Part shown: piece after piece, positions 47,001-55,849 of the stretch
Layout of the letters: each line of letters starts with the position of its first letter
How positions within the stretch are numbered: the first letter of the stretch is position 1
Assembly: GCF_001949145.1 (NCBI RefSeq)
Contig: NW_019091522.1
Location: 1 to 56,504 of the forward strand
DNA: 56,504 bases
Source of the DNA: Acanthaster planci
Taxonomy: Eukaryota > Echinodermata > Asteroidea > Valvatida > Acanthasteridae
Reading direction: 5' to 3'
Notes under the pieces: model-generated
What the model was told of the DNA's origin: nothing
Databases searched by the model: none
The model's input: only the letters and a program-made list of their open reading frames with translations
Made by a program: the position numbers and the translations under genes

Positions 47001-49369
47001 TATAGGCCTTTGCCATATGTAGAGTTCACCGAAGTGTTCACGTACATGTAGATACCTGCATCAAAGCCTCCCTATGATAACTCGCAAAATACGAAAGAGC
47101 TGTGGCAAACTTTAATTCATATAAATAGGCTAATAGTTTGGATATTTGTCGGCAATTATAAAACAGTGTTAGATGGGGAAACAGTACTACTTTGTAATAA
47201 GGAGGCTGTATATGGTACCGTGCAGTCTTTTATACAGGCCAAAATGTCAAATGACAATTTCAGTTCATAGCTCATGTAACAAAATATGTTTTCAGTAAAA
47301 CCGCTTGGGATTAAATACTGCAATAAAATTTTGGCGGACGATTTTGTGAACCTCTCGGCCAATTTCACAAGATAAAGTTAACAAGAATCCAAGTCGTCAA
47401 TGACTTAAACCATGGAATGGCTTGCTAAAAACCAGTAACTTATTAACATTCTTCATTTCTAGATTCTTAGAATATTCTACGATTAAGATCCCGCAAGGTG
47501 ATACCATCAACGTCATCCGCTATGTTGCCCAGAACTACGTTGGCCGAGCGCTTGCTTGGGACTTCGTCAGAGCCAATTGGGACAAACTCTACAACGAGTA
47601 AGCCTCGTTTCATTCCAGAAAAAAGCATGTGCATTGGGGTTCTTATTGCACTGGAAAAAGTCGAAACATTCAATGCAAAACGTCGTGCATGCCTCGATGG
47701 TTACAATACCGTCGGCGCATAATTTCGATTTCCTTTATTTTGTTTATTTGTTGAGCTTGATGAAATATCTTGTGTGATCTTGAAGTTTGTAAAACAAACT
47801 GATATTTCAAATCGAGTAAATTTGTACAAAAGTGTACACGTTCAGCGGGTACCTTACTCGGAAATCTCCAACAAAGATGAATAGTTTGCATTGTGCCTGG
47901 ATCTTCAAGATTTCGCAAAAAAGCCATGTTCTCCGACCAGAATTACAAAATTTATGATTGACCTCTAAATGCCACAATATTGCACGTGATCTGGCCTCCG
48001 CGGTAGAGTCAGGCAATGAAAAGGCTTTTTTATTTGTTGATTTTGTTATTTTGCGACGTTCTTGGTTAATAACAAGTCAGGGACACTTCTTTGAAAGATC
48101 TCAGGGAAAATGAATGCTGTTTACATCCGTACAAGTAAATCAAAAACAGTACACCACCACTCAATTTCTACGATTGTGAGGATTTTACTAACAAACTTGG
48201 AATTTCTTTCAACACACGTAGTTATGGAGGAAGTTCTTTCTCGTTCAGTAATCTGATCGAGTCGATAACTGCCCAGTTTAACACGGATTTTGATCTGGAA
48301 GAGGTAAGAACCGTTGAACTTTGAAATATGACATTTTATTCATTAGTCATAGAGATATTTTCATTGATTCCACAAGTCCCATCTTCATTCATTCATTCCT
48401 TCTGGGCCATATTCACATATCAGAATGTATTGTGTTAAAAACATCCTTTTGAATGTTAGAACTTAATCTCGTTTAAGCTTCTTATACACTTTGTTATGTA
48501 TTTCGATGTCATTCAAACTTAAGATACCCAAATTGTCCCTGTTGTCATTAACATGCTTTTCTCCTCATACTAAATGCGCTTCCAAGTAAGCCCTACTTTT
48601 TACATAGAACCGACAGTGTACGGGAGATTTTACTGCAGCACAGTAGGCCTACTGCCTTGGGATTATTTGAATCTGTCTATTTAAGCATCAGGTTGTTCTT
48701 TCCTTTTCTGAAATGAGATGATATTAATATTTATAGTTGACGTTTTTCGTCCACTTACGTGCTTCAGAAAAGTCATGTGTATGTTTCTTTATGCTTCTTT
48801 AAGTTCCTATTTTGCCACATCGTGCCATCCATGTACGTCATTTGTTTGGTAGCACATGTACGGTTTAATTGTGTCATACAGTACAATCAGATATAGTATC
48901 TTTCATAAAGTACAGAACATCTTTTTGGCATCTCATGAAATACTTTTCAGTCCACGCACATCACCTCCATTCAGTAGGCTTATCACTGTTTTACTGTTTC
49001 TTTTTGTTTGTTGGGGTGTTTGTTTCTTTGTTTGCATGTTTGTTTTCGTCCTTCTGTACAATTCTTTGAAGGCAGTTGTTATAGTGGAAGTGAAATGGAT
49101 TTGTTTGGGAGGGAAGTTAGCCTCACGTCACTTTCCCTTGTACGCCCCATGTTTCTTATCCAGCTTCTCGACGTTTTCTCACATTGTGTCAATGTCCATG
49201 TTTTTTTACTGTGTAGTTGAATGCTTTCGGTGAGGGGAGGAATTTTGGATCAGCAACCCGTGCATACCAGCAATCGGTGGAGAAATGCCAGAGCAACATT
49301 GGCTGGATGACCCGAAACGCGGAAAACATCGAAAAATGGCTACAAGAAAATATTGTTACCGTTATTTAA
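19300..49369 (+). CDS. ANPEP-like: Aminopeptidase N-like M1 zinc metallopeptidase, type II membrane protein (17 coding exons)
   Basis: Removes N-terminal, mainly neutral, residues from peptides at the cell surface (family knowledge). Coding exons: 19300-20009, 36188-36476, 39399-39519, 39894-40048, 40658-40771, 41100-41234, 41468-41599, 42090-42265, 42707-42798, 43290-43426, 43702-43905, 44207-44295, 45668-45778, 46096-46263, 47463-47597, 48222-48303, 49217-49369. All phases agree; the total is 3003 nt, 1000 residues. Seen: a signal anchor at about 29-48; an acidic stalk; ATTQMQ (240-245), which resembles aminopeptidase N and not the acidic-specific enzyme; GAMEN 384-388; HELAH 420-424 and E443 (zinc ligands H420, H424, E443; base E421); Tyr506; GYYRVNYD 664-671; and cysteines 796/803 and 833/869 at the spacing of mammalian disulfides. 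The first ATG has A at -3 and G at +4. The orthologue symbol is uncertain because invertebrates have many paralogues. The last two exons are repeated downstream as possible alternative ends. Introns after 39520 are 233-1372 bp and hold nothing I recognise except where noted. Confidence 0.95.
21065..21141. repeat. 18-bp perfect direct repeat pair
   Basis: TAGGTTGACTCACTTGTA occurs at 21065-21082 and 21124-21141. The 41-bp spacer contains GATCACTGATTGTATAT and ATTTTTGTCA, which resemble the sequence just after the Penelope-like remnant (30049-30083). The pair may be a decayed copy of that element's 3' tail. This is inference. Confidence 0.55.
23203..23522. repeat. Minisatellite, unit about 23 bp (GATGAGAGTTGTTTCACTGCGC)
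   Basis: About 14 diverged tandem units of roughly 23 bp with the core GAGAGT(A/T)GTTTCACTGCGCGA. A short patch of the same unit in the opposite orientation lies at 24274-24320 (GCGTAGTGAAACAACTCTTACTG). The arrangement, arrays pointing toward each other about 1.1 kb apart, suggests subterminal repeats of a non-autonomous transposon spanning roughly 23.2-24.3 kb. I could not define its exact ends. Confidence 0.8.
24650..24677. repeat. 28-bp dispersed repeat shared with 11604-11631
   Basis: TTGATCTCCATTA, then (T/G)AAAGACTG, then (A/G)ATAGG: the two sites match at 26 of 28 positions in the same orientation. Both probably derive from one old interspersed repeat whose other parts have decayed. 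Confidence 0.6.
26707..27407. other. Assembly gap (701 N)
   Basis: Undetermined bases inside the 16.2-kb intron. Apparent open frames across it are artefacts. The left end of the CGACG-array element at 27567-27683 may lie in it. Confidence 1.
27567..27683. mobile_element. CGACG minisatellite ending in the TATGGTGTTC-family terminus (partial element)
   Basis: About 100 bp of 7-bp units (GACGGGC, GACGCAC, GACGGAC) run into CAGATATGGAATTCCATA (27666-27683). That end differs at only a few positions from CACATATGGAACACCATA, the right end of the element at 12537-13855. I read this as the right end of a third family member. Its left end is not seen and may be in the gap or lost. Confidence 0.6.
28690..30030 (+). 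pseudogene. Degenerate Penelope-like retroelement (reverse transcriptase plus GIY-YIG endonuclease)
   Basis: Frames broken by frameshifts and stops still show, in order: LYTSIPHA (28694-28717); [12 protein letters not shown] and FNGEHY (about 28780-28850); a catalytic-box relic YIND (28970-28981) where active enzymes have YxDD; HYKP and [14 protein letters not shown] (about 29150-29210); TDAAFN and RETALKPTG (about 29340-29405); and the GIY-YIG region YYITC...KLYIGETKR (29724-29780) followed by [16 protein letters not shown] (about 29898-29945). This order and these words match Penelope-like elements, which move by target-primed reverse transcription. The lost acidic residue, stops and frameshifts mean it is dead. 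The 5' part is missing or unrecognisable. Confidence 0.88.
31119..31308. repeat. Palindromic GC-rich element (probable MITE)
   Basis: Starts CAGGGGTGCGTTCGAGC and ends GCGACCGCACCCG, with internal inverted words TAACACGAGT / ACTCGTGTTA. A perfect 18-bp palindrome AGCGAGAGTACTCTCGCT lies at 31204-31221. Compact, fold-back and non-coding, so probably a MITE. No target duplication was confirmed. Confidence 0.5.
31962..32128. repeat. Foldback repeat, arms about 75 bp
   Basis: The left arm GGGCGATTCACAGTTGTGCG continues with CCTCCAAAAGTTTGCAAC. The right arm contains GTTGCAAACTCTTGGAGG and CGCACTATTGTGAAACGCCC. Both then have GGCC(A)-type and CACAA words toward a centre near 32045. Weaker symmetry extends out to about 31937 and 32170. 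It is a non-coding foldback element or inverted duplication. The several open frames across it are by-products of its symmetry. Confidence 0.75.
36188..36476 (+). CDS. ANPEP-like: Coding exon 2
   Basis: Residues 237-333. It carries [14 protein letters not shown] and PCFDEP (238-259), the substrate-pocket strand of M1 enzymes, and ends [13 protein letters not shown]...ENGIL. The acceptor is CCCCTTTTCTGGTAAG|A and the donor CTTG|GTAAGA. It enters in phase 2 and leaves in phase 0. The open frame extending upstream of 36188 is intronic. Confidence 0.96.
36861..39160. mobile_element. 2.3-kb element with 0.55-0.6-kb inverted arms, inside intron 2
   Basis: Left arm 36861-37412 and right arm 38545-39160 are imperfect inverted repeats around a spacer of about 1.1 kb. 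Outer ends are GAGCGTCAAAAGTGGACAAC and GTCCACTTTTGACGCTC-like text. Each arm is itself built of repeats of about 130 bp beginning GTCAAAAGTGGACAAC and containing CCCATTTTCTCATTTTCTG. GTAC lies at both outer edges (36861-36864 and 39157-39160). I see no transposase in the spacer, so this is a non-autonomous long-TIR or foldback element. In the pre-mRNA the arms could pair into a long double strand. Confidence 0.85.
39399..39519 (+). CDS. ANPEP-like: Coding exon 3
   Basis: Residues 334-373 plus one base. Translation [20 protein letters not shown] continues to ...YPLEKQ. I chose the acceptor ATTACGATAG|TTCAGG over the nearby TTCAG|G because only it keeps phase 0 and restores the conserved (I/F)R(I/V)W(S/A)RP. 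Its polypyrimidine tract is weak. The donor is ACAAG|GTATGT. Confidence 0.93.
39894..40048 (+). CDS. ANPEP-like: Coding exon 4: GAMEN and HELAH
   Basis: Residues 374-425. It encodes [19 protein letters not shown] with the exopeptidase motif GAMEN (384-388) that binds the substrate amino terminus. It ends VVSHELAHQ with zinc ligands H420 and H424 and catalytic E421. Acceptor CCCATAG|AC, donor CATCAG|GTAAGG, leaving in phase 0. Confidence 0.97.
40658..40771 (+). CDS. ANPEP-like: Coding exon 5: third zinc ligand
   Basis: Residues 426-463. [20 protein letters not shown] contains E443, the third zinc ligand, exactly 18 residues after H424 as in the M1 consensus. Acceptor CTATTTTCCTTAG, donor CAGATG|GTATGT, phase 0 at both ends. 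Confidence 0.97.
41100..41234 (+). CDS. ANPEP-like: Coding exon 6
   Basis: Residues 464-508. Includes [12 protein letters not shown] and [13 protein letters not shown], with Tyr506 at the position of the transition-state tyrosine of mammalian aminopeptidase N. Acceptor TTCTGCGCAG, donor AAAAG|GTATGC. Confidence 0.96.
41468..41599 (+). CDS. ANPEP-like: Coding exon 7
   Basis: Residues 509-552: [20 protein letters not shown] onward, the helical end of the catalytic domain. Acceptor CTAAAACAG, donor CTTAT|GTAAGT, phase 0. Confidence 0.96.
42090..42265 (+). CDS. ANPEP-like: Coding exon 8
   Basis: Residues 553-610 plus two bases. [20 protein letters not shown] marks the conserved W-(T)-x-Q-x-G-(Y/F)-P motif at the start of the third (beta) domain. 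Potential glycosylation site NST. Acceptor TTGCTTTTCAG, donor CTAGG|GTAAGG. Confidence 0.96.
42707..42798 (+). CDS. ANPEP-like: Coding exon 9
   Basis: Residues 611-641 plus one base: [20 protein letters not shown] and on to MNKERS. Acceptor CCCTTGAACAG, donor AGTG|GTAAGG. It enters in phase 2 and leaves in phase 1. Confidence 0.94.
43290..43426 (+). CDS. ANPEP-like: Coding exon 10
   Basis: Residues 642-687. [20 protein letters not shown] contains the conserved GYYRVNYD (664-671) that links to the C-terminal helical domain. Acceptor TTTTCTTCCACAG, donor CACACG|GTGAGT. Confidence 0.97.
43702..43905 (+). CDS. ANPEP-like: Coding exon 11
   Basis: Residues 688-755. [20 protein letters not shown] and [17 protein letters not shown] are the expected first helices of the ERAP1-C-like domain. 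Acceptor TTTTTTTGCCTCAAG, donor CTTGAG|GTACAA, phase 0. Confidence 0.97.
44207..44295 (+). CDS. ANPEP-like: Coding exon 12
   Basis: Residues 756-784 plus two bases: [19 protein letters not shown] and on, with a possible glycosylation site NIT. Acceptor TTGATTTATAG, donor ACTCA|GTAAGT. The following 1.37-kb intron contains an AAACA-rich patch (44610-44690) like that at 10.5-11.0 kb. Confidence 0.93.
45668..45778 (+). CDS. ANPEP-like: Coding exon 13
   Basis: Residues 785-821 plus two bases. [17 protein letters not shown] has cysteines 796 and 803, spaced like the first disulfide of mammalian aminopeptidase N. Acceptor CTCTCGTCAACAG, donor AATCC|GTAAGT. Confidence 0.96.
46096..46263 (+). CDS. 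ANPEP-like: Coding exon 14
   Basis: Residues 822-877 plus two bases. [20 protein letters not shown] and [14 protein letters not shown] are conserved. Cys833 and Cys869 are 36 residues apart, as in the second mammalian disulfide. Acceptor CATTTCGATTAG, donor AGCAG|GTAAGA. Confidence 0.97.
47463..47597 (+). CDS. ANPEP-like: Coding exon 15: last exon common to all possible forms
   Basis: Residues 878-922 plus two bases: [20 protein letters not shown], then WDKLYN. It leaves in phase 2 (GA|), so a following exon must begin with one base that completes Asp or Glu. All three downstream first-cassette exons (48222, 52143, 55297) do. Acceptor TTCATTTCTAG, donor ACGA|GTAAGC. Confidence 0.96.
48222..48303 (+). 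CDS. ANPEP-like: Coding exon 16, cassette 1
   Basis: 82 bp, residues 923-950: [20 protein letters not shown] and on to DLEE. This is the standard family sequence at this position. It enters in phase 2 and leaves in phase 0. Acceptor CAACACACGTAG, donor GAAGAG|GTAAGA. Confidence 0.96.
49217..49369 (+). CDS. ANPEP-like: Coding exon 17, cassette 1, with stop
   Basis: Residues 951-1000 and [23 protein letters not shown], then [10 protein letters not shown] and EKWLQENI, the usual terminal helices. Acceptor TTTTTTTACTGTGTAG. Candidate poly(A) signals are at 49865 and 50906. Confidence 0.96.
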   Translation: MNAFGEGRNFGSATRAYQQSVEKCQSNIGWMTRNAENIEKWLQENIVTVI

Positions 49370-52142
49370 AGTAGACGCAATGAGAACTTGCAGATGGTAA
49401 TACGGCGATATTGACATAAGCATGTATCAAATGAGATATTACTGTATACAATGAGCAGTTTTGTTTGTTACTAACTACAAGCATTAAATGCCGGTACAAC
49501 TTCATCAAAGTGTCACATTACGTACCCTCGCACTACACCACAGGTATAAATTGCCTATGTTTTGTTGAAATACAAAATCAAGCGAAAGATCACAAGACTC
49601 AAAGTGTCTTGATGTGGTTGCAACGAAGGTGGGAGGCCATGATACCTGTAAGACCATACTGTAGGCTCTCCGTTCTATTGAAAAACACTTGGACAGTTTT
49701 GATCAATTCTCCATAAATGTAGATCGAAATTTCTTAGGGACCAAGAATTTAAAATCATATCAAATGAAGTGTGGTGTATAATTATTTGATTCTTAATGAA
49801 CAGATGGGATGATGGTACTTTACACATTTTTTTTTACATCTTATCAAGTAAACAGTGTAGGCTAAATAAAAAGTGTGCGTTGGTCACTTTGTTCAGGCCG
49901 TCAAAATTTAAATATTTTGAAGAGAGACGTAGAATTGAAAGATGAAGTAAAATTACCATCCTAAATGTATCATTTCCTATACATTTTAATCCTGATTAGA
50001 CCATCGTATCCGGTGAAATTGTTATAGGGTGTTGTCATTGTGGATTGTATGACATAGAGCTTCAGCAATAATATATTAAGGGAGTGATCTCCGTACTCTT
50101 TTAGCAGAATGAGTTTAACTGTCATTTGCTCAATTGCTTCAATTAACCCAATATCCAATGCGTCTTATCACTTTTAAGTGGAAATTATACGCACATCTCA
50201 AAATTAGTCTGTGATCTTGGGGGGGGGCTATGCGGGGTCAACCTCCCTGCTCTGAAACTAAACCAAAACCAAAAGGACTAGTGAAAAGTGGAGAAAAAAA
50301 CAACATGTAACTAGGTGTAGACAAGTAATTGCACCAGTACCATTGTAAACAATGTATGTCATGCATAAATGTTTCATTGTCGTTTCCTCTTGTTCGCAAA
50401 AATGAGACATTCAAAAAAAAATCTCCAGCCATCCTCCCTCCCCCGAGCTGGATTTGCCCCTGCTGATATAATTATGTACTGGAAAAACGATGACGATAAC
50501 CACGCACTTGTTCCTCACAGATCTGATCAATGTTGTTGCTGAATTTTACTTGCATTGCCACTTTTTGATTTTGACTATTTCATTTATTTTTAATGGCTTA
50601 AGTAGTATTTCATTGTAGTTACATCTCCTTGGTGCATTCTATTCAGTGTTCTGTACGTCGATAATATTAATCTACAACTTATTGATTCTCTGTATTGTGA
50701 CATACGATGTTTAATTTCATGTTTGTGCACCACGATAATGATTTTGTACTTAGTTATATTAATATTATATTCTAAAATTGTTTAATATTTTGAATAAGTA
50801 TATACATAATCTCTTTGTATAATGGTAGAAGTTGTAAAAAGATATTCCCTACCCATGTATCAATTTTCTGATGAATATCAGGAATACGTTTGCATAAGTT
50901 GAGCCAATAAACAGAGCAAATTATAAAATGTCTTGAAAGATGTTAACTTCTTTGTCATTTATAGTCTTGAAATGATATTCATATTCATGGGAGAAGTCTC
51001 AACAAAAAGATCAAAACCAGGAGCACTTCAAAGAAAAGCACGATTTTAATTGTCCTTCATAATAGCATATTTGTAAATAACAATTATTCTAAATGAAAGA
51101 GATTACCTAGAATGACACAGTAGGCCTTCTGCAACAAAAGGAGAAGGGATTATTGTTGTTGTCCGGGGTTCATGGAGGTGACATCAGTGGGCCAATCTCC
51201 TGGAAAAAACGAAAACGTGTCGGGGGAGGGGAGCGGAAGTGGAATGAAAATTACTAGTTTGCTTGAAAAACTTGGACTGCCCTCAACGGCCATTAACGGC
51301 CACAAGTGCCAATGAGTGCTTTGCCACTTCCCTGGAAAAAAATCTCGGCAACTACCAGGGACAGTCTTGCTGAGTGGATTTATTGAAGCTACCAGATATG
51401 ACAAGCCCAAAAGTTCATAAGATGATGATCTCTCGAAAGCGTTCAGTTCTGCATCTATCTCCCCATTTCCCCCTAAATTACAAAAATAGGAGACTTCCTG
51501 CTGTTCTCGACATTTCCAAGACATTGCAGTATTTGCTGTTATCGTTACAGGAAACAACGGTTTGTTTAAAATCGAGTTGAACTTTTGGACACTGTGTGCT
51601 TAAGCTTGCTCTGGGGGAGTTTTGGACAGCGAGTGCTACAGTCTGAGACCAGTTGTGATTTTTTCCTCAATCAAGCACATACGGAATGTAAAGATCATTT
51701 AGTGTTTCAGAGCGGAATACGGGAAGTAGGCCTTGTGTTAAACAGTTTCTTGCTGTAGGTTTTGCTTAAATGGCTCTGTTTTAATTACTTCCGAGAGTTT
51801 AAATAAGGAGGAAAACTAGGGGGTGCTAACAACCCCTTTACCCCGCATTTGGATCATTGCCTGGACCATTTGTTGGAAAATATGCCAAAAATTGTTGCCA
51901 AATGTTTCAGGTTAATCTCTTTGTCCTACCCAAAGAGGAATTCAACGTCTCGTTGAGCTAGATTGTCTTGAAAGGGTGACAAATATTTGGATGGGAGGTT
52001 ATATAGAGGTTATACCACTGCACAACTTCAGCTACGCCTAATCTCAAAAATTCTATTTATTTACGTTTTTGAACGAACAGTTTTATTACTGAAAATTCTT
52101 CTGATTATTGCTAAACTAAGACTTTCTCTTCGACATCTGCAG
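49370..52142 (+). promoter_or_regulatory. 3' UTR of cassette 1 and spacer to cassette 2; AATAAA at 49865-49870 and 50906-50911
   Basis: Contains two AATAAA hexamers downstream of the TAA at 49367 and no further aminopeptidase exon that I can find. Exons 12-15 in particular are not repeated here. A CTGGATTTGCCCCTG word at about 50450 may be one end of a MITE. If cassette 2 is used, this whole stretch would be intron. Choice between these poly(A) sites and the acceptor at 52142 would then set the C-terminus. Confidence 0.6.
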
Positions 52143-52224
52143 CTATGGAGAGAGTGCATTTTGGTTAAGTAATGTGGTTCGATCAATCGCACGGTACTGT
52201 AACATGGAATTTGAACTGAGACAG
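52143..52224 (+). CDS. ANPEP-like: Second copy of exon 16 (cassette 2)
   Basis: Exactly 82 bp like exon 16, with the same phases (2 in, 0 out) and good splice sites (acceptor TTCGACATCTGCAG, donor AGACAG|GTAGGT). Joined to exon 15 it reads DYGESAFWLSNVVRSIARYC and on to FELRQ. That is 12 of 28 residues identical to exon 16, including DYG, SN, SI and N-x-(D/E)-F. The acidic cluster of exon 16 is replaced by basic residues. It is either an alternative exon of this gene or a relic of a partial duplication. The intact frame favours use. Confidence 0.85.
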
Positions 52225-52905
52225 GTAGGTAACTTTTGAACTCTGGAAGTTGGCTCTTTGTGCTTTAGCTGTCAACATACAGTTGTATTAACAGGTCTTT
52301 TTTTTAACAAGCATGTTTTGTTTTCTTATATTAATCAACTCACGATGAGCTGTTGGCCATTATTACTTAAGATTGAATCCAGCGGACAGTGTTGTGTGCA
52401 ATCGTGGCATTGATATTCAGCAGCATGTCATATTCTGTAACCCTCTTTCAAGCATATAGACGTAGAACTAGAAATGCAGCTTTCACGTGTGTACTCGTCT
52501 ATAGCATTCTGATGCTGCTTTTAATTCATGCACTTGGTAAATTTCTAAATTTAGACCAACCTTACTTGTTACAATCAAAATCCTTGTTTCTACCCTATTA
52601 AATTCCGCTGATGAATATATGGATTAATACCGTCCTATTCCCATCTTGATTTAAGTCACTAACCGCAGTGTCTTTGTGTTGTTTTAGTACTAGCTACAAT
52701 TATGGGGCAGCTCTCGCCGGCAAGCGAATGACAGTAAAAAGTTACATCTTTGTTTTTACTAAAAGTTTGTACTAAAAATGACACCAGTTAAAATTAAAAC
52801 AAATACCTTTTATGATTTCTTTATTTTGATCGATAACTTTAATCTTTTGTAACCTTTTTGCTACAAATGACGACCCATGTTGTTTTTGTTTTTGTTTCAC
52901 AACAG

Positions 52906-53094
52906 CTGAATAGTTTTGTCAATGGGAGGCACCTTGGATCAGCTACCCGAGCATTTCAGCAGGCGCTTGAGAAATGTCGTAGCAACATCGAGTGGATGGA
53001 GCAAAATGCAGACATCATTGGCCAGTGGTTGAGAGACAATGGAGAGAATCACATCGCTGCATCGCTAAATCTGACTAGATCCGACAATAACTGA
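52906..53094 (+). CDS. ANPEP-like: Second copy of exon 17 with stop (cassette 2)
   Basis: 62 codons and TGA, entered in phase 0 from the exon at 52143. LNSFVNGRHLGSATRAFQQA, then EKCRSNIEWMEQNADIIGQW: about 27 of 46 aligned residues are identical to exon 17. The tail is 12 residues longer (ENHIAASLNLTRSDNN) and adds a possible glycosylation site (NLT). Acceptor TTTGTTTCACAACAG. With exons 1-15 it would give 1012 residues. The intact frame and splice sites argue for selection. Confidence 0.87.
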   Translation: MNSFVNGRHLGSATRAFQQALEKCRSNIEWMEQNADIIGQWLRDNGENHIAASLNLTRSDNN

Positions 53095-55296
53095 GCCATT
53101 TTAGTATACGTCCTTTAGGAAGAACCTCGAAAATCTGCAAGTGTGACTTGTCACCAAACTAATGACTGTTACGTCAGAACTTTTCCAAATGGGTTGGAAA
53201 AAATAGATTACAAAGAAATCAACACACTGTTTCGAAAAATGAAACACTACTGATCGATAAAATGCATATTCATGTTGAAATCATTTGTAAAACGTTCCGG
53301 GTTTTTTTGCAAGTATAAATCTTATAATTTCGCTGATTTTAGAAAGCGTAAGTCAGCAATGTTGTCAGGGGAGCTGTCAGTATACATGGCAAATCTTTTA
53401 ATTTCTTCATCCTCGTAATGTCAATGCTATCAATGGTATGCGTTTTGATACCTAGGAGAAAATGTCGAAAAGTAAGCCTGGAAAATAGCTTCTATAATAA
53501 TCGACAAAAATTAATGAAAGTAATGTACGCCTGGCATACAAATTACTACTGTACTCAGCGGTGTTAATAATGAATGTATAACATTACCATGTCCTCATAA
53601 AACATTAAAGTCAAAATTGTGTGTACTTGAAAGAGCTGCATCAACTAATGTCTGTAAGATTAGATCCTCTTATTCATGTGGTCTTCCTGAGTCAGGTTTT
53701 AGCTCCATGAACTTGAAAGTGAAGAACCTGTGCTTTCAGTTACATTGTAGTAAATGATTTTCAACAGACTTCAGGAGAAAACTTTAGTGTATTGAAGTAT
53801 TGGTCCAGTAGCATCACTTAGCTTGAAGTTCAACCAAAATATTGTTAAATAAAATTATTAATAGGCAATTTGCAATTAATTCATGAAGCATCAGTATCTA
53901 GCCTAATGAATTTATAATACCCTAACATTATCCATTGTTAAATATATTACTACTAATTGTCGTGTTGGCGTAAGGAAAAGTTTGTGACAAAGTGCCATCG
54001 TATATTCCATGGATGACTTTCGTGATCTGACTTTTTACTGATGACCAAATTTGACTTTGTACTAGTGCAAGATTGAAAGCTTTTGTCGTGTCAGTTATAG
54101 CATGGTGTAGGCCGCATGTATTTAGAGTAAGCCAAGCATGCTTGCACGAGTGAAGAGAGTTTGGTGCATTTTGACCAAAAAAGACATCGACCGCGTAAAG
54201 CATAAACGAATCGTTCTTCTTCGGGACATGACCGTTTGGGTTCGGGTTGATACAAGAGAAGTAATATTTAATAGTTACTTGCACCATAAATAATGCAGTC
54301 ATAAAGCGATGTGCTGTAATATGTGTATATTCGTGCAGGCGGTTTCACAAAAAAATACGTGAGGCACAGCAAATTCTGGATGCTTGGACGAAAAAAGTGT
54401 TGGCTAGACGGTTGCCAATTTTGGGGTTCATGATCAATAATGATGAGGAAGGAAATCATTCGGTGTCTCGATAAAGATTGCGATCAAAATATTTTATTAT
54501 GGTTCGGGACACATGTATCTTCAACTATACCAAGCATCACCAACAAAAAGAAACCGCTGAGACGAGCCCGGACACTCCAGTCCCTCCTCGGAGCGTACAT
54601 CACCCTCATCCCCGATGAACCTTAAAAATTAAAAAAAAATACCCTTTTTTTCAAAAATAAGCTAGAGAAGAGTAATTCATTTCCTTCAAGCTTCGACGTT
54701 CCAAGCTATTTTCAATAATAATAGTAATAATAATAATAATAATACTGTTTCGATACCGATCACAGGAGACAACCCACTGCGAACTCTGCATCTTGTATTA
54801 AATCACAGCATGTTTTTATTTTGATCTCAAGATGACGCATTTGTTTTCTCAATGACATCTACCGCATGGTATGCAAGCATTGAGGTAAGTCCAAATGAAT
54901 GATTCGGTAATGCCAGAGATAGCTATAAGCCGAAGCCAAACTGTTTCTCAAAATCTCTCTGATGTGCGGTTATTAAGTCTTAACTTTGGTTAATTACAGC
55001 CTTAATGCGAGAATGACCATTTGCTCTTGACGGGGACGCTGCCAAGTTCATGACATTCTCAAAACACTATTTTTTCTGCAATTTCTGCTAAATATCCGTC
55101 AACAAAATGTTAAGTCAAAGAGTGAAATGACATTTGTTATTAAGAAACATTTTGTACAAGACTGAAGGTCATGAATAGTGTGAAGTATATTGAAGTATGT
55201 GAGCATGGTTTCTGCCACCGTACAGCTTTCTGTCCACAAGATTTTGAACAAAAGGAACATTTCTTGAAGAAAACTATTTCTGGTTTCCCATTTCAG
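53095..55296 (+). promoter_or_regulatory. 3' UTR of cassette 2 and spacer; ATTAAA 53604-53609, AATAAA 53848-53853
   Basis: Two plausible poly(A) hexamers follow the TGA of cassette 2. A (TAA)n microsatellite lies at about 54714-54744. I see no other exon, RNA gene or transposon end. If cassette 3 is used, this would be intron. Confidence 0.5.
54714..54744. repeat. (TAA)n microsatellite
   Basis: About ten ATA/TAA trinucleotides with one interruption (TAG). Confidence 0.9.
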
Positions 55297-55375
55297 ATAC
55301 CAGTTAGAGCAGCGCTTCCCCGACGTTTTAAAAGCTCTGACGCAGCATTGCAACACAGAGTATGACATCACAGAG
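55297..55375 (+). CDS. ANPEP-like: Third, diverged copy of exon 16 (cassette 3)
   Basis: 79 bp, one codon shorter than exons 16 and 16'. It keeps phase 2 in and phase 0 out. Acceptor TCTGGTTTCCCATTTCAG, donor ACAGAG|GTAGGA. Joined to exon 15 it reads EYQLEQRFPDVLKALTQHCN, then EYDITE. Similarity is mainly in pattern ((D/E)Y start, N-T-(D/E)-(F/Y)-D-(L/I)-x-E end). The good splice sites and open frame suggest a real but divergent exon. Confidence 0.7.
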
Positions 55376-55525
55376 GTAGGATGAAAAGCCAGAACTCATT
55401 TTGCAAACAGTAATGTTCTATGTGTAGATCATTGTAAATTGCTGTTCACATTCCAGTGACTCGTAATACTGGTGGACAATTAAAACCAATCATTTATGTT
55501 TAATCTGTCGACGAGGATGGACGAG

Positions 55526-55578
55526 GAACTGTAGATTCGTGCTTTCACCTCGGCCATTGTTGCACGAATCTACAGTTC
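55526..55578. repeat. Perfect 17-bp inverted repeat with 19-bp loop
   Basis: GAACTGTAGATTCGTGC (55526-55542) and its exact complement (55562-55578) lie in the intron between the two cassette-3 exons. It could form a hairpin in the pre-mRNA or be a short palindromic insertion. Function is unknown. Confidence 0.8.
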
Positions 55579-55849
55579 AGAGTCTATTCTCTAACTTATT
55601 ACCCGTTGTTAAACGAACATGGAGTCCGAGTCTATGACACTCTTGCTGTCGACCTTTCGCCTGAATGCACACCGTTATTCCATTCATTAACGTGCACGGG
55701 TTAGGCTAAAACATCGACAGTCAGTGCTGGATACATATACTTTATATACATATAAATAAATAAATGAAAATGAAATGATATACACGTGTATTCTTTTCTC
55801 TTCATCTACCGCCTTGGATTCATTATTATACGTGTGTCATTGCAGCAAG

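Noticed and set aside
49370-55296. A complete tandem duplicate of the aminopeptidase gene
   Set aside because: Only the last two exons recur. I searched the spacers for the motifs of exons 4, 5, 10 and 11-15 and found none, so a full second gene is not in the window.
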